A stretch of 64,000 nt of DNA from Streptomyces parvus (GTDB lineage: Bacteria > Actinomycetota > Actinomycetes > Streptomycetales > Streptomycetaceae), in contig NZ_BMRY01000001.1 of NCBI RefSeq assembly GCF_014648875.1, positions 789,304 to 853,303 on the forward strand. The letters are read 5' to 3'. The stretch's first letter is position 1; the number at the start of each line of letters is the position of its first letter. Below the pieces are notes generated by a model. That model was not told the DNA's origin. It ran no database searches and was given only the letters and a program-made list of their open reading frames with translations. Both the position numbers and the translations under genes were made by a program. Of the stretch, positions 28,510-36,999 are shown in pieces.

Positions 28510-28637
28510 GTGACTGCGCTGTCACAAGGGAGGCATACACGGTGTCCGCGTACGCGGCATGTCCATCCGGCAGGTTATCCCCGCGCTCCGCGTGACCCTA
28601 AATCGCAGATCACACCTGAGCGGTGATAACGGTCACA
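28510..28637. promoter_or_regulatory. Cluster of GTGA/TCAC inverted repeats upstream of sucCD, one fitting the Streptomyces Crp pattern
   Basis: At 28623-28636 the sequence fits GTG-N6-GNCAC, the pattern I recall for Streptomyces Crp, and also GTGA-N6-TCAC. Nearby are ATCAC-N9-GTGAT (about 28609-28627, overlapping) and GTGAC-N6-GTCAC (28510-28525). The Crp-like site is centred about 187 bp before the sucC start. The wider non-coding stretch 28444-28791 contains nothing else recognisable except the terminator at 28699-28744. Confidence 0.45.
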
Positions 28638-28698
28638 GACGGTGGCCCCGCCCGGCCCCCGGACGGGGCTCGCCGGAGGTCGGGAAGGGCTGTGGGGG

Positions 28699-28744
28699 CA
28701 CCGGAACACCCGGCCCGGGTCCCCTGGGGCCGGGTACTCCGGTG
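28699..28744 (-). terminator. Hairpin terminator after the secreted repeat protein
   Basis: 18-nt arms 28699-28716 and 28727-28744 pair with two mismatches around a 10-nt loop, starting 48 nt after the stop of the leftward gene at 28792. Confidence 0.75.
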
Positions 28745-28791
28745 CAGTGAATCGCTACGGCGCGTGCGCCGTGTGCGCCCCGCTCGTCCGG

Positions 28792-29997
28792 CTACCGCCC
28801 GGGCACCGCGTCCGTCACGAAGGACGGGGTGACCGAGGTGAGGCCCTGAGCGCCGGTGACCGCGTCGGCGACGGCGGGACGGGCGTCCTCGCGGACCGTG
28901 TCCGTCAGACCGCCTGCGAACGGCCGGGCCTGCGCCCCGACGCCCTCGGCCAGCGGCTGCACCTGGGCGGTGACCCCCTGGGCGAACGGCGCGACGGCGT
29001 CCCCGGTCAGCCCCTGCGCGAGCGGCTGGACCTCGGACACGACGCCCTCGGCGAACGGCACGGCCGCACCGGTGACGCCGTACGCCAGCGGCTGGACCTC
29101 GGTCGTGACGCCCTGCACGAAGGGTGTGGCGGCGTCGCCGACGACTCCCTGGGCGAACGGCCCGACCTCGCCGACGACGCCCTGCGCGAGCGTGCCGACG
29201 TCGCCGACCGCCTGCCCGACGACCGGGACGGCGACGCCGACCGCACCCGCGGCGAGCGGCGGCAGCACGGAGTCGGACGTCTGCTCGACGACGGGCCCGG
29301 CCTCGGCCAGACCACCCTGGACGGCAGACGGCACCTGGCTCTGCGCGTAGCCGGGGATCTGCTCGATCGGCCCGAAGAGGTAGTCGATCTCGTCGACCGG
29401 CGCGGCCGGGATCTGCGCGTCGGGGAACCGGGCGTCGGGGATGCCCGCGTCGGGGAACCGGGCGTCGGGGATGCCCGCGTCGGGGAACCGGGCGTCGGGG
29501 ATGCCTGCATCGGGGAACTGCGCGTCGGGGATGCCCGCGTCGGGGATGTGGCCTGCTCCGGGCACCTGCTGGTGCTGTACGTCACCGAGCTGCGGGACCT
29601 CGGCGGCCTGCGGGAACTCCGGGGTCTGCGGGAGCTCCGGGGCCTGCGGCGCGCGCACCTGCGACGGGAGGCCGTCCCGCACGTCGGCCGCACCGGCGCC
29701 CTCGACCGCCTCGGCGGCCTCGCCGGCCTTGTTCCCGGCCGCCGTCAGCGTGTCCTTGGCGTCGCCGGCACGGTCGAGGGCCTTGGTGTCGGTGACGGCC
29801 TTGGCGTGCTTGACCACCTTGGCGTCGGTGACGTCCTCGACTGCCTCCGCCACGTCGGGGGTCTCGGCCCCCAGGTCCGGGGTGGACAGCGGTACGGACA
29901 CGGGCAGCTCGGCCGCGCTCGCAGCGGCGGTGCCGAGCGCCCACATACCGGTGGCGGTGGCGGCGACGGCTATGGATCGGCGCATGTTCTTGTGCAT
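28792..29997 (-). CDS. Secreted repeat-rich protein, function unknown
   Basis: 401-residue protein from ATG 29995-29997 (MHKNMRRSIAVAATATGMWALG; ATG 29985 is possible). The signal peptide ends near ASA-AELP. Two repeat regions follow: residues about 155-194 contain four copies of a 10-residue unit of type GIPDA(R/Q)FPDA, and residues about 258-370 contain a 13-15-residue unit of type AxPFAQGVxxEVQPLA repeated about eight times, ending TSVTPSFVTDAVPGR. No Cys in the repeats, no LPXTG and no membrane anchor. The sequence looks like an extended wall or matrix protein. It follows a second secreted Pro/Val-rich protein on the same strand (109-nt gap), suggesting a paired function. Not recognised as a named family. 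Confidence 0.65.
   Translation of the reverse strand: MHKNMRRSIAVAATATGMWALGTAAASAAELPVSVPLSTPDLGAETPDVAEAVEDVTDAKVVKHAKAVTDTKALDRAGDAKDTLTAAGNKAGEAAEAVEGAGAADVRDGLPSQVRAPQAPELPQTPEFPQAAEVPQLGDVQHQQVPGAGHIPDAGIPDAQFPDAGIPDARFPDAGIPDARFPDAGIPDARFPDAQIPAAPVDEIDYLFGPIEQIPGYAQSQVPSAVQGGLAEAGPVVEQTSDSVLPPLAAGAVGVAVPVVGQAVGDVGTLAQGVVGEVGPFAQGVVGDAATPFVQGVTTEVQPLAYGVTGAAVPFAEGVVSEVQPLAQGLTGDAVAPFAQGVTAQVQPLAEGVGAQARPFAGGLTDTVREDARPAVADAVTGAQGLTSVTPSFVTDAVPGR
29417..29536 (-). repeat. Four tandem 30-bp repeats in the secreted protein gene
   Basis: Units 29417-29446, 29447-29476, 29477-29506 and 29507-29536; the first two are identical, the others have one to four changes, and a partial fifth follows. 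Each encodes ten residues (GIPDARFPDA type) on the minus strand. Confidence 0.9.
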
Positions 29998-30106
29998 GGG
30001 TGTGTCAGATCCTTCGAAGATGTTCGGCTGTCCGGAGGATTCGTCCGGACGCGGGCAGACCTGTTCCGCCCCCGCGCGGCAGGTCGAGGCGGGGGAACGG
30101 CCTGCC

Positions 30107-31216
30107 CTAGCCGGGGAATTCGAGGATCTCGCCGGATCTGTCGGTGATCGGTGCGGCGGTCGCGGGGAGCCCGGCTCCCCGGACGAGCGCGGCGTACGGG
30201 CCGCCCGGGACGGGTGCCGCGTGCAGGTCGCCGCCGCGCGGCCCCTGGGCATCGGCCACCGCCGTGCGCGCGAGGTCGCCGCAGGGGGCGAACGGCGCCC
30301 GGTCCTGCGTGGGCGGGAACGTCGGCGTGGGCGCGGTGAGTTGCGCGTGCCCGGCGCCCGGCGTGCCGGACCGGTCCGGCCCGGCGGAGGTGAAGCCCGG
30401 TGCCCCGATGCTCCGGTCATGGCCACCGGCCGCGCGCTCGGCCGGGGCGTCCGCGTCGGTGTCGCCCGGCGTGGTGGGACCCTCGGCACCACGGCCGGTG
30501 TCCGGAGCCGACGGTGACGGAGCACCCGGCGCCCCCGGTGAGTCCGGGGCATCGCCGGGCACGGGCAGCTCCGGCAGCGCGGAGAGCAGCGGAGGGAGCC
30601 CCGGCAGGGACGCCACCAGCGGCCGCGCCTCTCCGGCGATCCGGTCGACGGCCTCGCCCGCTCCCCCGACCACGGCATCGCGGGCATCACGCACGCGAAC
30701 GGGTGTGGAGGCGACGGGACCGGCGGAAGCCCCGGGGTCGGCGGAGGCGACGGGACCGGCGGAAGCCCCGGGGTCGGCGGAGGCGACCGAGCCAACGGGC
30801 TCGGTGACCGGCTTCGTGGCCGGTGCCGCAGTCGCGTTCCGTACGGGCCCGGGCTGCGCGGCTCGGTGCTGCGCGGCCTGATGGCGTACGGCCCGGTCGA
30901 CCGGCTCGACGACCGATGCGGCCACCGGCTCCACGGCCCGGTCCGCCACCGGCTCCACAACCTGGTCCGCCACCGGCTCCACGACCGGTTCGGCCACCGG
31001 CCCCACGACCTGGTCGGCACCCGGCACGGCGTCCGCCACGGAGGCCGTGAGCCCGCCCGGGTCCGGACGCTCCTGCGCTTCCGCGCGGCCGCCCGCGAGG
31101 AGGCCCAGGGCCAGCAGCCCGCCGAGGAACAGCACCACCTGTACCGCGCGACGCCCCGCCGTCCCGCGCGCCGGGCGCGGGTCGACGGCTGCGCGGGCAG
31201 CGGCGGTTGCGGTCAC
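30107..31216 (-). CDS. Secreted Pro/Val/Ala-rich protein, function unknown
   Basis: 369-residue protein. GTG at 31214-31216 with CAGGAG 10 nt upstream is preferred over longer frames. A hydrophobic segment (about 26-45; VQVVLFLGGLLALGLLAG) with AEA-QERPD gives a signal peptide. The next part repeats EPVAD-type units (VVEPVADQVVEPVADRAVEP), then two copies of SADPGASAGPVA, a Pro/Ser/Gly region and a C-terminal half with one Cys (DRAPFAPCGDLARTAV) and PFPG-type ending EILEFPG. Composition resembles the downstream secreted gene. Not recognised; probably exported and disordered. Confidence 0.6.
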   Translation of the reverse strand: MTATAAARAAVDPRPARGTAGRRAVQVVLFLGGLLALGLLAGGRAEAQERPDPGGLTASVADAVPGADQVVGPVAEPVVEPVADQVVEPVADRAVEPVAASVVEPVDRAVRHQAAQHRAAQPGPVRNATAAPATKPVTEPVGSVASADPGASAGPVASADPGASAGPVASTPVRVRDARDAVVGGAGEAVDRIAGEARPLVASLPGLPPLLSALPELPVPGDAPDSPGAPGAPSPSAPDTGRGAEGPTTPGDTDADAPAERAAGGHDRSIGAPGFTSAGPDRSGTPGAGHAQLTAPTPTFPPTQDRAPFAPCGDLARTAVADAQGPRGGDLHAAPVPGGPYAALVRGAGLPATAAPITDRSGEILEFPG

Positions 31217-31332
31217 CTCGGGTGAACTCCTGATACGCGGGCGGGTGGGGGCGGAGGGCGGCGGAATGCGCCCCTCCGCGAACGACGGTGTCGATGCTTG
31301 CACGAGCCCGTGGGGGTCACGCAAGTCCCTGG

Positions 31333-32649
31333 CTACGGTTGGTGCTCCTTGTCCGGTATGGGCAGTGGTCTCTTCTTGATCGCCGCCGCCATGACGTCCG
31401 GGAAGAGGTCCGGCGTACAGGCGAACGCGGGTGCGCCCAGCGCTCCGAGTGCCGCCGCGTGCTCGTGGTCGTACGCCGGTGCTCCCTCGTCGGAGAGGGC
31501 GAGCAGCGTCACGAACTGCACGCCGGACGCCTTCATCGCGGCGACCCGCTTGAGCATCTCGTCGCGTAGGCCGCCCTCGTAGAGATCGCTGATGAGCACG
31601 ACGACGGTGTCGGCGGGGCGGGTGATCCTCGACTGGCAGTAGGCGAGCGCCCGGTTGATGTCGGTGCCGCCGCCGAGCTGGGTGCCGAAGAGGACGTCGA
31701 CCGGGTCGTCGAGCTGGTCCGTGAGGTCGACGACCGCCGTGTCGAAGACGACGAGCCGGGTCGAGAGAGTGCGCATGGAGGCGAGCACCGCGCCGAAGAC
31801 CGAGGCGTGGACGACGGAAGCGGCCATCGAGCCCGACTGGTCGACGCACAGGACGATGTCCTTCTTGGCGGACCGGGAGGAGCGGCCGTAACCGATGAGG
31901 CGTTCCGGCACGACCGTGCCCGTCGTCGCCGTTCCTGTCGTCTCCGCCGTCGTCGCGGTCTCCGGTGCCGGGAGCGTCAGGTAGTTCTTGAGGTTCGCCC
32001 GGATGGTGCGGTCCCAGTCGATGTCCCGGTGGCGCGGCCGGCTGATCCGCGCCGAGCGGTCCAGAGCCCCGGTCAGGGTGGTCCTGGTGCGGCTCTCCAG
32101 CCGCGCCTCCAGGTCCTCGACGACCTTGCGGACGACAGCGCGGGCGGTCTCCTTCGTCGTCTCGGGCATCGCCTTGCCGAGGGACAGCAGGGTGCCGACG
32201 AGATGGACGTCCGGCTCGACCGCCTCCAGCATCTCCGGCTCCAGGAGGAGGGTCGCCAGGCCGAGCCGGTCGATCGCGTCGCGCTGCATGACCTGGACCA
32301 CGGAGCTGGGAAAGTAGGTCCGGATGTCGCCGAGCCAGCGGGCGACGGAGGGCGCCGACGCACCGAGTCCCGCCGAACGGCCGCCGGTGCCCCTGTCTCT
32401 GGGCTTCTTACCCCCGCCCCCGCCGTACAGGGCGTTCAACGCACTGTCCATCGCCGCGTCCTGGCCGGTGAGGGCACGGCCCGTGCTGTCGGCACTGTCC
32501 GCGCCGAGCACCATCCGCCAGCGCCGCAGCCGTTCGGCGTCGGGCGGGGCGTGCGAGGCCGTGGTCGTCCGTTCCGTGGTCTCCCCCGGCGTCTGGCTCA
32601 TCGGGTCCGTCCTCGTGGTCGTCCTCGTGGTCGTCCTGGTCGTCGTCAT
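31333..32649 (-). CDS. VWA domain protein of the MoxR/DUF5682 operon
   Basis: 438-residue protein. The N-terminus is a Thr/Arg run (TTTRTTTRTTTRT) encoded by a short DNA repeat; ATG 32601 (MSQTPGE) is an alternative start. A helical domain (about 40-225) precedes a C-terminal von Willebrand A domain with an intact MIDAS: D270-Q-S-G-S274, the Thr loop in GGGTDINRAL and the Asp in LISDLYEGG. VWA proteins partnered with MoxR ATPases act as metal-dependent adaptors for remodelling or chelation. The ATG overlaps the DUF5682 stop as ATGA, so the genes are coupled. Confidence 0.88.
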   Translation of the reverse strand: MTTTRTTTRTTTRTDPMSQTPGETTERTTTASHAPPDAERLRRWRMVLGADSADSTGRALTGQDAAMDSALNALYGGGGGKKPRDRGTGGRSAGLGASAPSVARWLGDIRTYFPSSVVQVMQRDAIDRLGLATLLLEPEMLEAVEPDVHLVGTLLSLGKAMPETTKETARAVVRKVVEDLEARLESRTRTTLTGALDRSARISRPRHRDIDWDRTIRANLKNYLTLPAPETATTAETTGTATTGTVVPERLIGYGRSSRSAKKDIVLCVDQSGSMAASVVHASVFGAVLASMRTLSTRLVVFDTAVVDLTDQLDDPVDVLFGTQLGGGTDINRALAYCQSRITRPADTVVVLISDLYEGGLRDEMLKRVAAMKASGVQFVTLLALSDEGAPAYDHEHAAALGALGAPAFACTPDLFPDVMAAAIKKRPLPIPDKEHQP

Positions 32650-35102
32650 ACGGCCGCCTCCGCGGGCTCGGGCGGGCGGCCGAGCAGCAGGCGCAGCACC
32701 GGTTCGACCGCGTCGGCCCTGGCCGGGTCGAGACCGGGTCCGAAGCCTCCGGTCGCCGGGGCGGCGTCGTCCCGCCGGGCGCCCTCGGGGACGGGGCCGC
32801 GCCGGACCAGCTCGCCGAGGGTGCGCCGCACGCCCGGTTCGTATGCGGAGAACGTGCGGCGCAGCAGCGGCAGCACATCGGTGAACTGGTCGGCGGGGAC
32901 ACCTGTCAGCCAGGCGTCGACGAGGCCGAGCAGCCGCTCGTCGTGGACCAACAGCATGCCGCCGCCCGACGCTCCGCCGACGAACCCCTCGATCCAGGCA
33001 GCGGCGTCGGCGGGCGGGGTTCCGGGCGAGAGCGCCAGGCCCATCAGCCGGGCCGCCTCGTCCTCCGGCAGCCGGCCCTCGTCCAGGAGCAGCCGGGTCG
33101 CCCGGCCCCTGATGATTCCGGCGATCGTGTCCCGGGCCGCCAGCTTGTGCAGCACGGCGTCCCACCGTTCACGCAGCCCCGTGCCGGGCTCCGCCCCGGT
33201 GTCCAGCAGGCCGATCGCCCCGTGCACGGCCTCCACCCGACCGCGCAGCGTCTCGGCGCCGTCCGGGTCGAGGCCGGTGCAGGCGGGCGGCAGGCCGACG
33301 CAGATACGCTCGGCGAGTCCGGCTGCGACCTCCGCCAGCGCCGCCGTGTCCGTGGAGCGCACGTCCCCGTACCGCAGGGAGCGGGCCAGGGCGGGCAGCG
33401 CGTCCGCGAGGTGGCCGACGTCGGCGTCGAGTGCGGCCCGGTCGGCGAGGGCTTTCATCACGACGGGCAGTGCGTCGGGCAGTCCTGCCAGGAGGCAGTG
33501 TTCGGCGAGTGCGGTGACATCGGCCAGTGCCGTCGCCGCCACGGCCTGCGACGCGGCCTTCGCGGTGGCGGCGGTGAGCACGGTCGTGCCCCACACACCG
33601 GCCTCCGCGACCCGGACGTGCAGTTCCGGCTCCCAGCTCAGCCGCCAGCTCTCCCGGAAGGTTCCGGTGCTGCCCCGCCCGGCGACCGGGTCGCCCCAGC
33701 CGACGTCGAGGAGGCGAAGCCGGTGGAGCAGGCGGCTGCGGGCGGCGTCGGTCTCCTTGCGCAGGTCGAGGTCCAGCTCGCGTTCCGATGCCTCCGGCTT
33801 GAGCCGGAGGGTGCGCTGACTGCGGGTCAGGTCCCTCTGCAGCGGGACGGCCGGGGCGGTGTCCGGGACCTCGCCGAGGCTCTCGCCGACGATCAGCCGG
33901 TCCCGGACGAGGGCGAGCGGGACGTCGGACCCCTCGCACATGACGGCCCGCACGGCATCGGTCGTCTCGCCCAGGCCGGCCAGCGGGCGGCCCCGGAGGG
34001 CGGCGAGGGTCTCGGCGAGCCGGACGGCCTCGATGACATGGGCGGTGGAGACGAACCGGTCCTCGCCGCGCAGCAGTCCGGCGACCTTGGTCATCCAGCG
34101 CTCGATCGGCCGGTCGGCCGCCTCGAAGAGGTGCCCGTACCAGCCGGGCGAGTCGATCCCGGCCCCGTATCCGCTCTGCCGGGCGAGGCGGCGGTGGGTC
34201 CACGGCACCCAGGTCAGATCCGTTCTGACCTTCGGCAGGCCCTTGAGCAGGGCGCGGTCGGCGGCGAGGGTGGTGCGAGCGGCGAGTGCGGGCACGTGCC
34301 AGGCGCCGCAGACGACGGCGACTTGGTCCCCGAACTCCTTGCGCGCGGTGCGGAGCTGGATCCGCATGTACGCCTCGCGCACCGCGTCACGCGGCTGCCC
34401 GCCGTCCCCGTACGCCTCGCGGAGCGCGCTCATGGCCTCGGCCAGCGCGACGAACGGGGCGAGGACGTCGCCGGGCGCGTCATCGGGGTCCGCGCCCTCG
34501 GGGGTGGCGCCCTCAAGGCGCATGCCACCGTCATCGCGCTCCCCGGTGGGTGAGCGGTGTTCGACGACGTCCTCCCACCAGCGCTCGGGATCGTCGTATC
34601 CGGCGGTCTCGGCGAGCACCCGGATCGGGTCGACGACCGGCGTGACCTCTTCCTCCTGGGCATGCTCGGCCCGCTCGGGCCCCTCCCCGGGCTCCTTGGG
34701 CGCGGGCTCCTTGAGCGCGAGGGAGTGGGCGGCGGGCAGGTCGATGAAGCGGACCGGGACGCCGTGGTCGAGGGCCCAGCGGATGGCCACCCACTCCGGC
34801 GAGAACGCGGCCATCGGCCAGAAGGAGGCCCGCCCCGGATCGTCCACGGCGTGTGCGAGCAGCGCGACGGGGGGACGCATCCGCGGGTCGGCGGCCAGAG
34901 GCAGCAGCGCGTCGCCCTCGGGCGGCCCCTCGATGAGGACGGCGGCCGGGCAGGCCGCCCGGAGCGCGGCGAGGACCGCGCGGGCCGATCCGGGGCCGTG
35001 GTGCCGCACGCCCAGCAGCCAGGGCCCGACGACCGGCCGGGCGGCCGACCCGGTCGTGGTGCGGCCCGGCGGCGCGGCGGCGGCCACCGCCGCGCCGCTC
35101 AT
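32646..35102 (-). CDS. DUF5682 family protein with TraB/TIKI/EreA-like N-terminal domain
   Basis: 818-residue protein. The start has G31-V-R-H-H-G-P-G-S-A40, then VLIEGPPEG (E58) and, later, VVCGAWHVPAL with H269 and GVPVRFIDLP near 114-123. This His...Ser...Glu...His order is the pattern of the TraB/TIKI/ChaN/EreA superfamily, metal-dependent hydrolases and peptidases; I infer this from motif order only. The other two-thirds are helical repeats with no motif that I know. It is the middle gene of MoxR-DUF5682-VWA with ATGA overlaps at both ends, so the three proteins are probably made in fixed ratio. Function is unknown; a conflict, quality-control or developmental role are all possible. Confidence 0.82.
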   Translation of the reverse strand: MSGAAVAAAAPPGRTTTGSAARPVVGPWLLGVRHHGPGSARAVLAALRAACPAAVLIEGPPEGDALLPLAADPRMRPPVALLAHAVDDPGRASFWPMAAFSPEWVAIRWALDHGVPVRFIDLPAAHSLALKEPAPKEPGEGPERAEHAQEEEVTPVVDPIRVLAETAGYDDPERWWEDVVEHRSPTGERDDGGMRLEGATPEGADPDDAPGDVLAPFVALAEAMSALREAYGDGGQPRDAVREAYMRIQLRTARKEFGDQVAVVCGAWHVPALAARTTLAADRALLKGLPKVRTDLTWVPWTHRRLARQSGYGAGIDSPGWYGHLFEAADRPIERWMTKVAGLLRGEDRFVSTAHVIEAVRLAETLAALRGRPLAGLGETTDAVRAVMCEGSDVPLALVRDRLIVGESLGEVPDTAPAVPLQRDLTRSQRTLRLKPEASERELDLDLRKETDAARSRLLHRLRLLDVGWGDPVAGRGSTGTFRESWRLSWEPELHVRVAEAGVWGTTVLTAATAKAASQAVAATALADVTALAEHCLLAGLPDALPVVMKALADRAALDADVGHLADALPALARSLRYGDVRSTDTAALAEVAAGLAERICVGLPPACTGLDPDGAETLRGRVEAVHGAIGLLDTGAEPGTGLRERWDAVLHKLAARDTIAGIIRGRATRLLLDEGRLPEDEAARLMGLALSPGTPPADAAAWIEGFVGGASGGGMLLVHDERLLGLVDAWLTGVPADQFTDVLPLLRRTFSAYEPGVRRTLGELVRRGPVPEGARRDDAAPATGGFGPGLDPARADAVEPVLRLLLGRPPEPAEAAV

Positions 35103-36223
35103 GCGGACACCTCGCGGCAGGCGCGGTAGAAGTCCTTCCAGCCGTCCCGCTCGCGGACCACGGTCTCCAGATACTCCTGCCAGACCACCCGGTCCGCCGC
35201 GGGGTCCCGGACGACCGCGCCGAGGATGCCGGCCGCGACGTCGCCGGGGCGCAGGACGCCGTCGCCGAAGTGGGCGGCGAGCGCGAGGCCGTTCGTGACG
35301 ACGGAGATCGCCTCGGCCGTGGAGAGCGTGCCGGAGGGGGACTTGAGCTTCGTGCGCCCGTCGGTGGTCACTCCGTCGCGCAGTTCACGGAAGACCGTCA
35401 CCACGCGCCGGATCTCGGTCAGGCCCTCCGGGGACGCGGGCAGGTCGAGCGAGCGGCCGATCTGGTCGACGCGCCGGGACACGATGTCGACCTCGGCGTC
35501 CGGAGTCCCGGGCAGGGGCAGCACCACGGTGTTGAAGCGGCGGCGCAGGGCGCTGGACAGCTCGTTGACGCCGCGGTCCCGGTCGTTGGCCGTGGCGATG
35601 AGGTTGAACCCTCGGACGGCCTGGACCTCCTGCCCCAGCTCGGGGACGGGGAGCGTCTTCTCGGACAGGATCGTGATGAGCGAGTCCTGCACATCGGCGG
35701 GGATGCGGGTCAGCTCCTCGACCCGGGCGGTCATGCCCTCGGACATGGCCCGCATCAGCGGACTGGGCACCAGGGCGTCGCGGCTGGGGCCGTGGGCCAG
35801 CAGTTGCGCGTAGTTCCACCCGTAGCGGACGGCTTCCTCGGGCGTGCCCGCGGTGCCCTGCACGAGCAGCGTCGAGTCGCCGCTGACGGCGGCGGCGAGG
35901 TGCTCGGACACCCAGGTCTTGGCCGTGCCGGGGACGCCGAGCAGGAGCAGCGCCCGGTCGGTGGCGAGCGTGGTCACGGCCACCTCGACCAGGCGGCGCG
36001 GGCCCACGTACTTCGGCGTGATCACCGTCCCGTCGGGCAGGGTCCCGCCCTGCAGATAGGTGGCGACGGCCCACGGAGACAGCCGCCAACGGGCGGGCCT
36101 GGGACGGTCGTCGGCCGCCGCGAGCGCTTTCAGCTCGTCGGCGAACGCGTCCTCCGCGTGCGGGCGCAGCACCTGCGCGCCGGCCTCCGGCTCGACGGCC
36201 GCGGTGGTGTTGGACACGGTCAT
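35099..36223 (-). CDS. MoxR-family AAA+ ATPase
   Basis: 374-residue AAA+ ATPase. Walker A is G96-V-P-G-T-A-K-T103, the Walker B region lies in TARVEELTRIPADVQDSLITILSEK, sensor 1 is NLIATANDRDRGV and the Arg finger region is SSALRRRFN. MoxR ATPases work with VWA proteins as chaperones that insert cofactors or remodel targets. First gene of the leftward operon; ATG 36221-36223 with GGAG 6-9 nt upstream. Its stop overlaps the DUF5682 start (ATGA). The divergent SWIM/DUF5691 operon begins 777 nt away. Confidence 0.92.
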   Translation of the reverse strand: MTVSNTTAAVEPEAGAQVLRPHAEDAFADELKALAAADDRPRPARWRLSPWAVATYLQGGTLPDGTVITPKYVGPRRLVEVAVTTLATDRALLLLGVPGTAKTWVSEHLAAAVSGDSTLLVQGTAGTPEEAVRYGWNYAQLLAHGPSRDALVPSPLMRAMSEGMTARVEELTRIPADVQDSLITILSEKTLPVPELGQEVQAVRGFNLIATANDRDRGVNELSSALRRRFNTVVLPLPGTPDAEVDIVSRRVDQIGRSLDLPASPEGLTEIRRVVTVFRELRDGVTTDGRTKLKSPSGTLSTAEAISVVTNGLALAAHFGDGVLRPGDVAAGILGAVVRDPAADRVVWQEYLETVVRERDGWKDFYRACREVSA

Positions 36224-36282
36224 GGCTCCCCCTCCAGATCGGTCGTCCTGATCTGGTTACCACCGTGCACCATGCCACTGAC

Positions 36283-36313
36283 AACGGGCCCTGACCGCAG
36301 GTCAGAGCCCGTT
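36283..36313 (-). terminator. 14-bp hairpin terminator after the MmpS-like gene
   Basis: Arms 36283-36296 and 36300-36313 pair at 13 of 14 positions around GCA. It is 75 nt past the lipoprotein stop and insulates the MoxR operon promoter. Confidence 0.75.
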
Positions 36314-36387
36314 GGCGAGCGTGTGGGCCCCTCCCCCGGAAGCCCGTCGGCCCGGCCCCGACCCGGCCCCGGTCCGGCCCGGTCCCG

Positions 36388-36813
36388 TCAGCCGACGACC
36401 GGCGACACGGCGACGCAGCCGCCCGCCGTGAGCATGCCCTCGCCCTTCGCCTCCTTGATGACCTCGCCCTTGTAGGTGATGGAGCAGGTGACGTCGGCAC
36501 CGCCCGCTTCCAGGGCGACCGGGGTGACGGCGGGCGGCATGATGCCGCGCAACGTGACGGTCTTCTTCCACGGCAGGGCCGGCTTGGTGACGGTCTCCAG
36601 CTCGGGCTCCATGGCCTCGCCGCCGCCCCCGTGGAACATGATCTCGTCGACGCCCGTGCCGGTGACCTCGTACGTGACCTCGTAGGTCTCGTCCACGGTG
36701 GTGTCGACCGCCTTGCCGACCGCCTTGTCCACGGACTCGGCCGAGCAGGCCCCGAGTCCGAGCACGAGAACGGCGACCGCGAGGGCGCGGGTGGTGCGGG
36801 TGGTGCGGTTCAT
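36388..36813 (-). CDS. MmpS-like lipoprotein
   Basis: 141-residue predicted lipoprotein: ATG 36811-36813 with GGGGGGAT upstream, signal RALAVAVLVLGLGAC with the lipobox Cys at residue 23. The mature part has VTYEVTGTGVDEIMF, LPWKKTVTLRG, VTCSITYKGEVIKEA and a late Cys, the beta-sandwich pattern of MmpS family accessory proteins. In mycobacteria MmpS partners MmpL transporters; none is seen here. It sits between the two halves of the MoxR/SWIM system on the minus strand with its own terminator, so a link to that system is only positional. Confidence 0.72.
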   Translation of the reverse strand: MNRTTRTTRALAVAVLVLGLGACSAESVDKAVGKAVDTTVDETYEVTYEVTGTGVDEIMFHGGGGEAMEPELETVTKPALPWKKTVTLRGIMPPAVTPVALEAGGADVTCSITYKGEVIKEAKGEGMLTAGGCVAVSPVVG

Positions 36814-36921
36814 CTGGGATCCCCCCTGGATCGGCCCGGGCACGGATCCGTTCCGTACGCGGAGACCGCAGAGAAACGCAAAGGCAGGGCAAAGTCAAAT
36901 CTGCCGTCGACCCGCTGCTTC

Positions 36922-36964
36922 GCAGGTCGGAGCAGGTCGGCGAGCAGGTCGGAGAGCAAGTCGG
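36922..36964 (+). repeat. Four imperfect direct repeats in the SWIM-gene promoter region
   Basis: GCA(G/A)GTCGG occurs at 36922-36930, 36932-36940, 36944-36952 and 36956-36964, spaced 10, 12 and 12 bp, ending 35 bp before the SWIM ATG. Spacing near one helical turn suggests a regulator-binding array, though slippage could also explain it. Confidence 0.6.
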
Positions 36965-36999
36965 GGGGATTGTCAGTGGCGCCCCCTACCGTCGGAGAC

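Noticed and set aside
28510..28525. GTGAC-N6-GTCAC as a separate Crp or Rex site
   Set aside because: Half-site spacing (GTGA-N8-TCAC) does not fit the Crp or Rex patterns I know; kept only as part of the repeat cluster.
32943..34553. Very long plus-strand open frame antisense to the DUF5682 gene
   Set aside because: Composition (Gly/Arg/Gln/Val runs, no hydrophobic core pattern) and the strongly coding opposite strand show it is a GC-rich shadow.
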